Source: Roseivirga sp. (GTDB lineage Bacteria; Bacteroidota; Bacteroidia; Cytophagales; Cyclobacteriaceae). Taken from it: a stretch of DNA of 64,000 nt. The stretch covers positions 154,852 to 218,851 of the forward strand of contig JAJCYM010000027.1 in assembly GCA_029262895.1 (NCBI GenBank). Reading direction: 5' to 3'. Positions within the stretch are counted from its first letter, which is position 1. Each line of letters starts with the position of its first letter. Positions 52,193-60,241 of the stretch are shown in pieces. Under the pieces are notes generated by a model. That model searched no databases. It was given only the letters and a program-made list of their open reading frames with translations, and was not told the origin of the DNA. Both the position numbers and the translations under genes were made by a program.

Positions 52193-52564
52193 TATTTTCC
52201 AAATGTAGTAATAATATTTATTTCTAAACGTAGTTTTAATAATTTCGTTACAATCAAACCTCTACCGCAGGTTCTCCGAAACTGTGATTCATATAAGCTC
52301 AAGGACTCCTGTCCGTCCATCACAAAAGATAGTTTTGGATAAGTTGAACCGAGTCCAAACTTCCATAATCCTCAAAGAACTGGAGAACCCGTGACAGAGA
52401 GGTTTCTTCATTTAGCTAAGTGAAAATGGGTTCGAAAATTTTCCGTAAACTAAACTTGAATTTAGTTGAATTTAACCCTTCCAAATCTCTCTCTTTTCCT
52501 TAACTTCAATCCTAATTCCGGCCAACCCAAGCGGCCCAAATCAACACCTTCTAGCTAAGTCCTT
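52193..52564. other. Noncoding region between padR and dnaE
   Basis: A 372-base gap. It contains the third copy of the repeat (52259-52402) and, on either side, A+T-rich sequence that would hold the divergent promoters of padR (ATTTATTTCTAAACGTAG near 52215) and dnaE. I see no small gene or RNA here. Confidence 0.6.
52259..52402. repeat. Dispersed element R3 (144 bp, terminal inverted repeats)
   Basis: Copy 3, the longest. The left arm is 52267-52287, the right arm 52372-52392, and outer bases CCTCT and AGAGG extend the inverted repeat. Its interior is the closest match to R1 (CACAAAAGATA, GTTGAACCGAGTCCAAACTT). It begins 67 bases upstream of the padR start codon. Confidence 0.85.
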
Positions 52565-55500
52565 ATGTATCTGATATTTGATACCGAAACCACCGGTTTA
52601 CCTAAAAATTGGAATGCTCCTTTAGAAGATTTAGACAACTGGCCAAGGCTGGTGCAACTGGCCTGGCAGGTTCATGATCAACATGGGAATCTTATCTCTG
52701 CTCAGAATTTTATTGTCAAGCCAGAAGGCTTTACCATTCCCTTTAATTCGGAAAAAATACATGGTATTTCAACCAAACGAGCACTTGATGAAGGTCATGA
52801 CTTGATTGAAGTACTGGATACCTTTACTGAAGATCTGGCAAAGGCAGAAGTCACCGTAGGCCACAATATTGAATTCGACAATAACATTGTTGGGGCTGAA
52901 TACCTACGCAGTGAAAAGGAGAATTACACAGGTGCCAAGGAATCAATAGATACCAAAGATGCCTCAACTGACTATTGTGCCATACCCGGTGGAAGAGGCG
53001 GCAAATTCAAGTGGCCCACCCTCACCGAGCTACATCAAAAATTGTTTGGGACGGGTTTTGAAGATGCACATGATGCCGCCTATGACGTAGACGCTACTGC
53101 CCGCTGCTTTTTTGGTCTACTCAAAGAGAGCGTGATTGCTCCCCGAGGTGGAGTTGCTCTTGCTGACATCACCTATGAAGCTCCCGAATTAGAAGCAGCG
53201 AATTTCGCCAATCAAGAAGGCAAAGTTGACGATTCCATAATAGATAGTGCTGAAGCCTCAAGCGATCTAAACGAAACGGCATTTAGTCATCTTCATTGCC
53301 ATTCTCAGTTTTCAGTTTTGCAGGCCACTTCAGAAATTTCCGGATTAGTCAGAGCAGCCAAAGACATGGGTATGCCGGCAATAGCACTCACTGACCATGG
53401 CAATATGATGGGTGCCTTCCAGTTTGTTCGTGAGGCTTTGCGAGCAGAAATCAAACCTGTTGTTGGCTGTGAATTCAACGTTTGTACGGATCACTCTGAC
53501 AAAAGCAGGCAAGACAATGGTGCTCAAACCGTGCTGTTGGCAAAAAACAAAAAGGGGTACCATAACCTGGTGAAGCTCTCTTCCATTGCCTATACAGAAG
53601 GGTTTTATTATGTGCCGAGGATTGACAAAAACGATCTACTCAAATATAAGGGCGATCTGATAGCAACTACTGGTGGACTTTGGGGTGAGATCCCTTACCT
53701 CATTCTGAATGTGGGCGAAACCCAGGCCGAAGAGGCCTTCATTTGGTGGAAAGAGCAATTTGGTGAAGATTTTTATGCCGAAATAAATCGTCACGGTATT
53801 GATGAGGAAAAACACGTCAATCAGATACTTTTGCAGTTTTGCGAAAAGCACAATGTCAAATACATAGCCACAAACAACACCTACAACACACGCCAAAGTC
53901 AAGCGGAAGCGCATGATGTCCTGCTTTGCGTAAAAGATGCCGAATCGGTAAACAAGCCTAAAAAATATATCGGCAAACGAGGCAGGGAATTCAGGTACGG
54001 CTTTCCAAATGAAGAGTTTTATGTCAAATCTCCGGAAGACATGAAAAAGCTCTTTTCAGACCTCCCGGATGCCATAGCCAACACCAACGAGGTTATTGAT
54101 AAAGTAGAGACCTACGAGCTCGCCAGAGATGTGTTGCTTCCAGCCTTTGATATCCCAGAGGAGTTTCGGGATGCTGAAGATTTGGCAGATGGTGGGAAAC
54201 GAGGAGAAAACAACTACCTGCGCCATTTGACCTATGAGGGAGCTAAAAAACGCTATGGTGAAATCACCGAAGAAGTAAAAGAGCGCATAGACTTTGAGCT
54301 GGCCACCATTGCCAACACCGGATATCCTGGCTACTTTCTGATTGTTCAGGATTTTACCAACAAGGCTACCGAAATGGGGGTTTCCGTAGGGCCGGGACGT
54401 GGGTCAGCCGCAGGGTCTGTGGTAGCCTACTGCACAAGGATTACGAACATTGACCCCATTAAGTACGATCTGCTTTTTGAGCGTTTTCTGAACCCTGATC
54501 GTATTTCACTTCCTGATATTGATATTGACTTTGACGATGAGGGAAGACAGAAAGTCATCGACTATGTGATTGATAAATACGGCAAAAACCAGGTTGCTCA
54601 GATAATCACCTACGGTACCATGGCGGCCAAATCCTCTATTAGAGACACGGCAAGGGTAATGGAATTGCCACTACCCGAAGCGGACAGAATTGCCAAATTG
54701 GTTCCGGACATAAAGCTCAGTAAGCTATTTGGCTTGGATGACAAGGAGTTGAAGGCAAAACTGCGCAGTGACCAGTTTCCCATGGCAGAAGAGCTTAAGA
54801 AAATTGCCAGAGGCAACGATGATTCTGCCAAGGTGCTCAACCAAGCCAGAATTCTGGAGGGTTCAGTTCGTAATGTGGGCATCCATGCCTGCGGGGTGAT
54901 CATTACTCCTGACGACATTACCAATTTTGCGCCAGTGGCCACAGCCAAGGATTCTGACATGTGGTGTACCCAATTTGACAACTCGGTGGTTGAAAATGCC
55001 GGACTGCTCAAAATGGACTTTTTAGGGCTTAAAACACTCACCCTCATCAAAGATGCGGTTCGTAATGTAGAGGAGCGCCATGGCATCACCTTAATACCTG
55101 ATGACTTTGATCTTGAAGATGAAAAGACCTATGAGCTTTTTCAGCGAGGTGAAACGGTTGGTATTTTCCAATACGAATCTGCGGGAATGCAGAAATACTT
55201 GCGTGAATTAAAACCCACCAAGTTTGCAGACCTAATTGCAATGAACGCGCTTTATCGGCCAGGTCCGATGGAGTACATCCCCTCTTTCGTTCGCAGGAAA
55301 CATGGCGAGGAGCCCATTACCTATGACCTTGAGGATATGAAAGAATACCTTGAGGAAACTTATGGTATTACGGTCTACCAGGAGCAAGTGATGTTGCTCT
55401 CGCAGAAGCTGGCTGGTTTTACCAAGGGTGAGGCGGACGTGTTGCGAAAAGCGATGGGCAAAAAACTCAAGGATGTTTTGGACAAAATGAAGCCAAAATT

Positions 55501-56851
55501 CATGGAACAAGCCATGGAAAAAGGCCATGACGAAACCAAGCTTGAAAAAATATGGAAAGACTGGGAAGCTTTTGCCTCCTATGCTTTCAACAAATCCCAT
55601 TCTACCTGCTACGCTTATGTGGCCTTTCAAACCGCTTATTTAAAGGCGCATTATCCTGCCGAATATATGGCTTCGGTGTTGAGCAACAACATGAACGACA
55701 TCAAGCAGGTCACCTTCTTTATGGAAGAGTGCAAAAGAATGGGTGTACCTGTGCTCGGGCCAGATGTGAATGAGTCCAACTATAAGTTCACCGTCAATCA
55801 AAAAGCTGAAATCCGCTTTGGCATGGGTGCGATCAAAGGTGTGGGTGGTGCAGCAATTGAAGCGATTATTGAAGAACGAAAGAACAAGGACTTGTTCGAG
55901 AACATTTTTGATTTTACAGAACGAGTCAATCTTAAGGCGGTAAACAAAAAGAGCATAGAATCGCTGGCCATGGCGGGTGGCTTTGATTGCTTCCCGGAAT
56001 ACCATAGGCGTCAATACTTATGGGCTCCTGAGGGAGACCAGACCTTGATTGAAAAGATAGTCCGTTATGCCAACAACAAACAGGCCGAAAAGGATGCAGC
56101 CCAGGTATCTATGTTTGGTGGAGATAGTGATGTAGCCATACCATTACCCCGTGTTGCCGAATGCGAACCTTTTTCGGACATGGATAAGCTCAAAATTGAG
56201 AAGGATGTGGTTGGCTTCTATATCTCCGGCCACCCACTTGATCAATTTGAAATTGAGTTGGAAAGCTTCTGCAAGCCAATCAACGACATCAACAAATTTC
56301 CTAATCAGGACATCTCTATTGGGGGTATTGTGAACAGCGTTAGAAATGGTCAGACCAAGAATGGCAAGCCCTATGGTGTCGTGCATATTGAGGACTATAA
56401 CGGTGCGGTTGAGCTATTTATGATGGGTGAAAAATATGTGAATCATGCCCAATACTTAAGGCCTGGTGAGTTTTTATATGTACAGGGACGTGTTGAGGTC
56501 AACTGGAGGAAACAAAAAGAGATTCGCGAAAACCCTGCACTTAATCCTGCTCCCGAAGATTGGGAACTTTCAACGGCCGCAATTTCATTGTTGAGTGAAT
56601 TAAGAGAAAAAAGAGGAAAAGGAATTCAGGTCACCGTTTCTGCCCAAGACATCAACGATAAATTTGTTGATAAATTGATGGAATTAATTGACGAGCATTC
56701 TGGTGAAACATCCCTTCATGTGGAAGTATTCGACCCACTGGAAAATATCAGTGTTGACTTGTTTTCAAGGAACATCAAAGTGGAGCCTTCCAATGAGCTT
56801 ATTCGTGAGTTGAAAAACATCGGAGAGTCGGCACATTTGATAACCAACTAG
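52565..56851 (+). CDS. dnaE: DNA polymerase III alpha subunit with fused N-terminal exonuclease
   Basis: A 1428-residue replicative polymerase. Residues 1-190 form a DEDDh exonuclease (YLIFDTETTG with Asp6 and Glu8, GHNIEFDNN with Asp105, HDAAYDVDA with His169 and Asp174), so proofreading is built in. From residue 240 follows a PHP domain (SHLHCHSQFS, IALTDHGNMM), then the C-family polymerase with catalytic Asp651 and Asp653 in PDIDIDFDDEGR, and near 1250 an OB-fold (ISIGGIVNSVRNGQTKNGKP). Canonical DnaE is about 1160 residues; the extra length is the exonuclease and linker. All catalytic motifs are intact. Confidence 0.96.
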   Translation: MYLIFDTETTGLPKNWNAPLEDLDNWPRLVQLAWQVHDQHGNLISAQNFIVKPEGFTIPFNSEKIHGISTKRALDEGHDLIEVLDTFTEDLAKAEVTVGHNIEFDNNIVGAEYLRSEKENYTGAKESIDTKDASTDYCAIPGGRGGKFKWPTLTELHQKLFGTGFEDAHDAAYDVDATARCFFGLLKESVIAPRGGVALADITYEAPELEAANFANQEGKVDDSIIDSAEASSDLNETAFSHLHCHSQFSVLQATSEISGLVRAAKDMGMPAIALTDHGNMMGAFQFVREALRAEIKPVVGCEFNVCTDHSDKSRQDNGAQTVLLAKNKKGYHNLVKLSSIAYTEGFYYVPRIDKNDLLKYKGDLIATTGGLWGEIPYLILNVGETQAEEAFIWWKEQFGEDFYAEINRHGIDEEKHVNQILLQFCEKHNVKYIATNNTYNTRQSQAEAHDVLLCVKDAESVNKPKKYIGKRGREFRYGFPNEEFYVKSPEDMKKLFSDLPDAIANTNEVIDKVETYELARDVLLPAFDIPEEFRDAEDLADGGKRGENNYLRHLTYEGAKKRYGEITEEVKERIDFELATIANTGYPGYFLIVQDFTNKATEMGVSVGPGRGSAAGSVVAYCTRITNIDPIKYDLLFERFLNPDRISLPDIDIDFDDEGRQKVIDYVIDKYGKNQVAQIITYGTMAAKSSIRDTARVMELPLPEADRIAKLVPDIKLSKLFGLDDKELKAKLRSDQFPMAEELKKIARGNDDSAKVLNQARILEGSVRNVGIHACGVIITPDDITNFAPVATAKDSDMWCTQFDNSVVENAGLLKMDFLGLKTLTLIKDAVRNVEERHGITLIPDDFDLEDEKTYELFQRGETVGIFQYESAGMQKYLRELKPTKFADLIAMNALYRPGPMEYIPSFVRRKHGEEPITYDLEDMKEYLEETYGITVYQEQVMLLSQKLAGFTKGEADVLRKAMGKKLKDVLDKMKPKFMEQAMEKGHDETKLEKIWKDWEAFASYAFNKSHSTCYAYVAFQTAYLKAHYPAEYMASVLSNNMNDIKQVTFFMEECKRMGVPVLGPDVNESNYKFTVNQKAEIRFGMGAIKGVGGAAIEAIIEERKNKDLFENIFDFTERVNLKAVNKKSIESLAMAGGFDCFPEYHRRQYLWAPEGDQTLIEKIVRYANNKQAEKDAAQVSMFGGDSDVAIPLPRVAECEPFSDMDKLKIEKDVVGFYISGHPLDQFEIELESFCKPINDINKFPNQDISIGGIVNSVRNGQTKNGKPYGVVHIEDYNGAVELFMMGEKYVNHAQYLRPGEFLYVQGRVEVNWRKQKEIRENPALNPAPEDWELSTAAISLLSELREKRGKGIQVTVSAQDINDKFVDKLMELIDEHSGETSLHVEVFDPLENISVDLFSRNIKVEPSNELIRELKNIGESAHLITN

Positions 56852-56989
56852 CTTTGATGGTAATGGGAATGACAATTTTTTCAACAGCCCAATTCCTTCG
56901 GAACTTTTTATTTACTTTTGGTGTCTTTGTGATGACTGAAAGGTTAAGGCGTAAAGAAGATTGAGACGTAAAGATTAAACAGATATAAA

Positions 56990-57325
56990 ATGGCAAACGC
57001 AATTGAAATTAATGAAAGCAACTTTGAAGAAGTTGTATTGAATTCTGACAAGCCAGTACTGGTAGACTTTTGGGCTGCTTGGTGCGGACCTTGTCGAATG
57101 GTAGGACCGGTAGTGGAAGAAATCGCTGGGGAGTATGAAGGACAGGCGGTAGTTGGAAAAGTGGATGTAGACGCAAATCCGAATATTTCTATCAAATATG
57201 GTATCAGATCTATCCCTGCCCTGCTGTACTTTAAAGGTGGAGAAAAAGTAGATGGAGTTGTAGGTGCGGTACCAAAAGGAATGTTGACCTCTAAGCTAGA
57301 TGAGCAAATAGGCGCTGAAGCTTAG
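56990..57325 (+). CDS. trxA: Thioredoxin
   Basis: A 111-residue classical thioredoxin. The redox motif WCGPCR has Cys32 and Cys35, with the conserved FWAAWCGPC context, cis-Pro in GIRSIPALLYFKGGEKV and a Gly-rich C-terminus. It reduces disulfides in ribonucleotide reductase, methionine sulfoxide reductases and peroxiredoxins such as the Bcp encoded at 20191. It is a single gene followed by a terminator. Confidence 0.97.
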   Translation: MANAIEINESNFEEVVLNSDKPVLVDFWAAWCGPCRMVGPVVEEIAGEYEGQAVVGKVDVDANPNISIKYGIRSIPALLYFKGGEKVDGVVGAVPKGMLTSKLDEQIGAEA

Positions 57326-57350
57326 TCGAATTAAAATATTAAATAGTTAG

Positions 57351-57375
57351 AGGCCTTGATTTTATCGAGGCCTTT
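57351..57375 (+). terminator. Terminator of trxA
   Basis: Two AGGCCT arms (with flanking GAGGCC matches) surround a loop TGATTTTATCG and are followed by TTTTTCG. It lies 26 bases after the trxA stop codon. Confidence 0.7.
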
Positions 57376-57415
57376 TTCGTTTGAAATTTCCCGGAGAAGC
57401 TACTACTTTGATCAC

Positions 57416-58270
57416 TTGGAAAATCTGAATCGCACAACATTGTCATTCTTTGTGAACAGAGCCTATAAATGGACCATCAGTCTAAGTCTTGGGCTTTTCC
57501 TCTATCTATTCATGGCTGTTTTCTTGCCATTTGGGATTTCGAACTATAACCCAAATCATCAGTATACTCTGGAATTCCTACTCACCTTGACCTACTTCAT
57601 GTTAGGCACTTCAGGAATGGCACTATTGAACGAATTCTTTGTAAAGCCATTCATTGTGAAAACCGTTCGAGTTCAATCCATTCTTTTATGGTCAGCCTGG
57701 TTAATCATTGCATTAGGCCTCACTAACTTTTTGATCTACAATATTATTGGTGAATGGCATGATTGGAGATTTGCTAGTGGTATAGATTTCACCTTAAACA
57801 ATGCAGCTGTTTTCCTTTTTCCTATAATAGGCACGTTTGCTTTCTTCAGATACAAAGCGCTTAAATTCCAATACGAGCAAGTTTTGACCAACAGAGATCA
57901 ATCTATTGACCGTAAGACCTTGCTTCAATTTGAAGGTCAAGGAACCAACGAAAAAATATCCATTAACCTGGAAGACTTCCTATACGCAAAAGCCCAAGAC
58001 AATTATGTAGAACTATTCTACGTGGCTAATCAAAGCATCCAAAAAGAACTCTTAAGGACAACGATGAATCAAGTGCTTGAAGGCTTGAATTCTAAGTGGA
58101 TTACAAGGTGTCACCGTTCCTATATGATCAATCTCTATAATGTAAGATCGATTAAGGGAGGCAATCAAATTAAATTGCATTTGAACCATATTTCTCAGCC
58201 CATTCCGGTTTCCAATTCTTTTAGAGAAAGTATTATGGGTGTACTGAAAAAAGTCAAAAGTTTTGGCTGA
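57416..58270 (+). CDS. Membrane-bound LytTR-type transcriptional regulator
   Basis: A protein of about 284 residues with four hydrophobic helices (first AYKWTISLSLGLFLYLFMAVFLPFGI, last NNAAVFLFPIIGTFAFF) followed by a C-terminal LytTR DNA-binding domain (ISINLEDFLYAKAQDNYVELFY, WITRCHRSYMINLYNVRSIKGGNQIKLHL, PIPVSNSFRESI). The frame is open further upstream, but that region contains the trxA terminator, so a TTG at 57416 is my choice; a GTG at 57452 is the alternative. It probably controls nearby genes, the cupin gene (117 bases downstream) being the best candidate. Confidence 0.82.
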   Translation: MENLNRTTLSFFVNRAYKWTISLSLGLFLYLFMAVFLPFGISNYNPNHQYTLEFLLTLTYFMLGTSGMALLNEFFVKPFIVKTVRVQSILLWSAWLIIALGLTNFLIYNIIGEWHDWRFASGIDFTLNNAAVFLFPIIGTFAFFRYKALKFQYEQVLTNRDQSIDRKTLLQFEGQGTNEKISINLEDFLYAKAQDNYVELFYVANQSIQKELLRTTMNQVLEGLNSKWITRCHRSYMINLYNVRSIKGGNQIKLHLNHISQPIPVSNSFRESIMGVLKKVKSFG

Positions 58271-58386
58271 CCATTTCAACCACCCCAAATAGTCAAATTT
58301 CACCACAAGGGGCCTTTTCCGAGTCTACATTTCATTGTTTCTACCCGTCAACGGGACAAATTCATTTAAAATTAAAAACAGAAATT

Positions 58387-59319
58387 ATGAAAAAGAATTG
58401 GATGTTTAACACAGCTCAGAAGGCCGTAATCATCTTGTTTTCCGTTGGACTTATCTTACAAGCCAAAGCAAATTTTGCTCAAGAACTAAGCACTCAAGCC
58501 ATTCTAGAAAGCTTTGTTGAAGGCTATAAAACTGATGCCATGGCGATGACTGCAACCTTTGGCATTAAAGTGGCCGATGACTGGTGGCAAGTGAAAGTTG
58601 TGCGCAAGGAAGAACCTTATGCAGTAGGCAAGCAAAACCAATATACATTTCACAATTATGGACCACATGAAGTGTCGATTCAAAAAGGAAAACCTACTAC
58701 ACCTGGGTGGTATTTTAGATTTGCCGACCGTGAGACATTGGATAAAATCAATAACAAAATCTGGACCGCGAGCACAGCAGCGGCAAAGTCAACCCCTGCT
58801 GATGTAGTGGCCATGGATATTGAAGACATGGAAGGCTACACATCCAACCAACAAGCCACAGCTTTGGCCTACGTCACTATGGAGCACTTTTGGAAAAAAG
58901 ATGCAGTAGAGATTACTCGATTTACAAGAGATAGTTCCCTTCCAAGTCACGGGGCTGGTATAGTGTCCTTATATACAATGAAAGACAAGCGAATTGCCTG
59001 GTTTAGTATTGGGGCGGAAGAAGCTGCCAATGCCGACCGAGGTTTGGACAAAAGCCAGGTTCCCAATCTTTTCATTATCACTAAAGGCAAAGGCAAAGGA
59101 CTGATTGGCGATGAGGAAATAGAGTTAGTACCAGGCATGAGTGTTTTTGTGGGACCCTACGTGAAACATGTGATCTATAACCCCTATGAAGAGCCTCTCG
59201 AAGGTATTTTAGTGCTCTACGGAGATAATATTGACTATGCGTTAGGTCAGTCCTATATCGGTTTTCTTGAAAAGGAATATGAATTTTATGGGAAGAACGA
59301 AAAGGAAGTGAGGAAGTGA
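58387..59319 (+). CDS. Secreted cupin-domain protein
   Basis: A 310-residue protein. The signal peptide spans about residues 1-31 (ending ANFAQ). The first half (35-150) has no family I recognise (DWWQVKVVRKEEPYAVGKQNQYTFHNYG). The C-terminal half holds a cupin barrel (VPNLFIITKGKGKGLIGDEEIELVPGMSVFVGPYVKHVIYNPYEEPLEGILVLYG); the second motif His is present but the usual HxH pair of motif 1 is not, so metal binding is uncertain. It directly follows the LytTR regulator. Confidence 0.75.
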   Translation: MKKNWMFNTAQKAVIILFSVGLILQAKANFAQELSTQAILESFVEGYKTDAMAMTATFGIKVADDWWQVKVVRKEEPYAVGKQNQYTFHNYGPHEVSIQKGKPTTPGWYFRFADRETLDKINNKIWTASTAAAKSTPADVVAMDIEDMEGYTSNQQATALAYVTMEHFWKKDAVEITRFTRDSSLPSHGAGIVSLYTMKDKRIAWFSIGAEEAANADRGLDKSQVPNLFIITKGKGKGLIGDEEIELVPGMSVFVGPYVKHVIYNPYEEPLEGILVLYGDNIDYALGQSYIGFLEKEYEFYGKNEKEVRK

Positions 59320-59349
59320 GGAAGTAAGAAGCTGGAAGTTAGAAGTTGG

Positions 59350-59377
59350 AAGGCCCTTGCGAAAGTCGGGGCTTTTT
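59350..59377 (+). terminator. Possible terminator after the cupin gene
   Basis: AAGGCCC and GGGGCTT pair with one internal mismatch around an 11-base loop and are followed by TTTA. It is preceded by GAAGTGAG-type short repeats at the cupin 3' end. Confidence 0.5.
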
Positions 59378-59419
59378 ATTTACCCTCTACACTTCCTTAT
59401 GACCTTTCGAGATTCAGTT

Positions 59420-59427
59420 TATCTTTG
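59420..59427 (+). promoter_or_regulatory. Putative -7 element (TATCTTTG) for the DUF3592 gene
   Basis: TATCTTTG matches TAnnTTTG and lies six bases before the ATG at 59434. Confidence 0.5.
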
Positions 59428-59433
59428 TCCCCA

Positions 59434-59901
59434 ATGGCTGATAAATCAAATTCCAAAAAAGAATCCACAGTTGGTGTCAGCATAACTTTCCTTGTGATCT
59501 GTGGTCTTTTGATCCTTTGGAGAGGTCCTGGTTTTGTAGAGGACATCCGTTTGTTCGCCAATGGTGAGACCACCGTTGCTACTATAGAAAGAAAGTTTAA
59601 TCGAAAGCAGCGAAGAGATAATCAAAGGGCCCGATACGTTTATTATTTTCTAGCAGATAACGATACCATTCGAGGCGAATCAAGAATGTTTGAACCCTTA
59701 ATGGCGATGACCAGCAAAGACGATGGAATGGGTGGAGACCGGACATTCAAAGTGATACATGACCCTTCCGATTCAGAAGTCTTCTACCCCAGGGCCACAC
59801 TAAGAGTACATTTCTTATTTAGCTTGTTCGTACTTCTGATCGCCACGCGATTCGGCTATATGGGTGTCATGGAAGTGCTTGGCAAAGGCCCCAAAAAATA
59901 G
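59434..59901 (+). CDS. DUF3592 membrane protein
   Basis: A 155-residue protein. A transmembrane helix near the N-terminus (VGVSITFLVICGLLILW) and a second near the C-terminus (HFLFSLFVLLIATRFGYMGVM) flank a soluble beta domain (ETTVATIERKFNRKQRRDNQRARYVYYFLADNDTIRGESR, FKVIHDPSDSEVFYPRATLR) typical of DUF3592. The function is unknown. ATG at 59434 was preferred to an in-frame TTG three codons upstream, which lies within the promoter element. Confidence 0.8.
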   Translation: MADKSNSKKESTVGVSITFLVICGLLILWRGPGFVEDIRLFANGETTVATIERKFNRKQRRDNQRARYVYYFLADNDTIRGESRMFEPLMAMTSKDDGMGGDRTFKVIHDPSDSEVFYPRATLRVHFLFSLFVLLIATRFGYMGVMEVLGKGPKK

Positions 59902-60241
59902 CTCCTTTTAAGTAGTAATCATATCGCTGCAAGCGAGATATCCTCTTAAATAAGAAACCTCTCTCCTAAGTGCTCTGGCAGAATGATTAATCTCGGTTAC
60001 TCGGCTGGAGCCTAAGGGCTGGTTTTAGTTATTATGCCCGTTCATTTATAAATAGGTGTAAATCAATCACTTATTCAAATATTAAAATATTATCTAATTA
60101 TATTCTTTTATAAAAAAAAAAGACTTTGTTTATTTATTACTAACGCCTATACTCCTATATATCACAGATATTCCTATATATCACAGATATTCCTATAGGC
60201 AAGATCAAATCAATTCAACAAAACATAATTATTAGAATTCT
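59902..60241. other. A+T-rich leader region before the 600-residue ORF
   Basis: A 340-base gap with no ORF. From about 60060 it becomes very A+T-rich (a run of ten A at 60113-60122) and carries the 19-base tandem repeat at 60153. The composition differs sharply from neighbouring intergenic regions. Confidence 0.65.
60153..60197. repeat. 19 bp tandem repeat, two perfect copies plus seven bases
   Basis: TCCTATATATCACAGATAT at 60153-60171 and 60172-60190, then TCCTATA at 60191-60197. It ends 45 bases before the start of the large ORF and may be a binding site or a slippage product. Confidence 0.85.

Noticed and set aside
57356..57415. Upstream extension of the LytTR gene
   Set aside because: The extension reads through the trxA terminator hairpin and begins with TTG.
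59290..59345. GAAGTGAG-like repeats at the cupin 3' end
   Set aside because: Short and imperfect; best explained by chance or slippage at the gene end.
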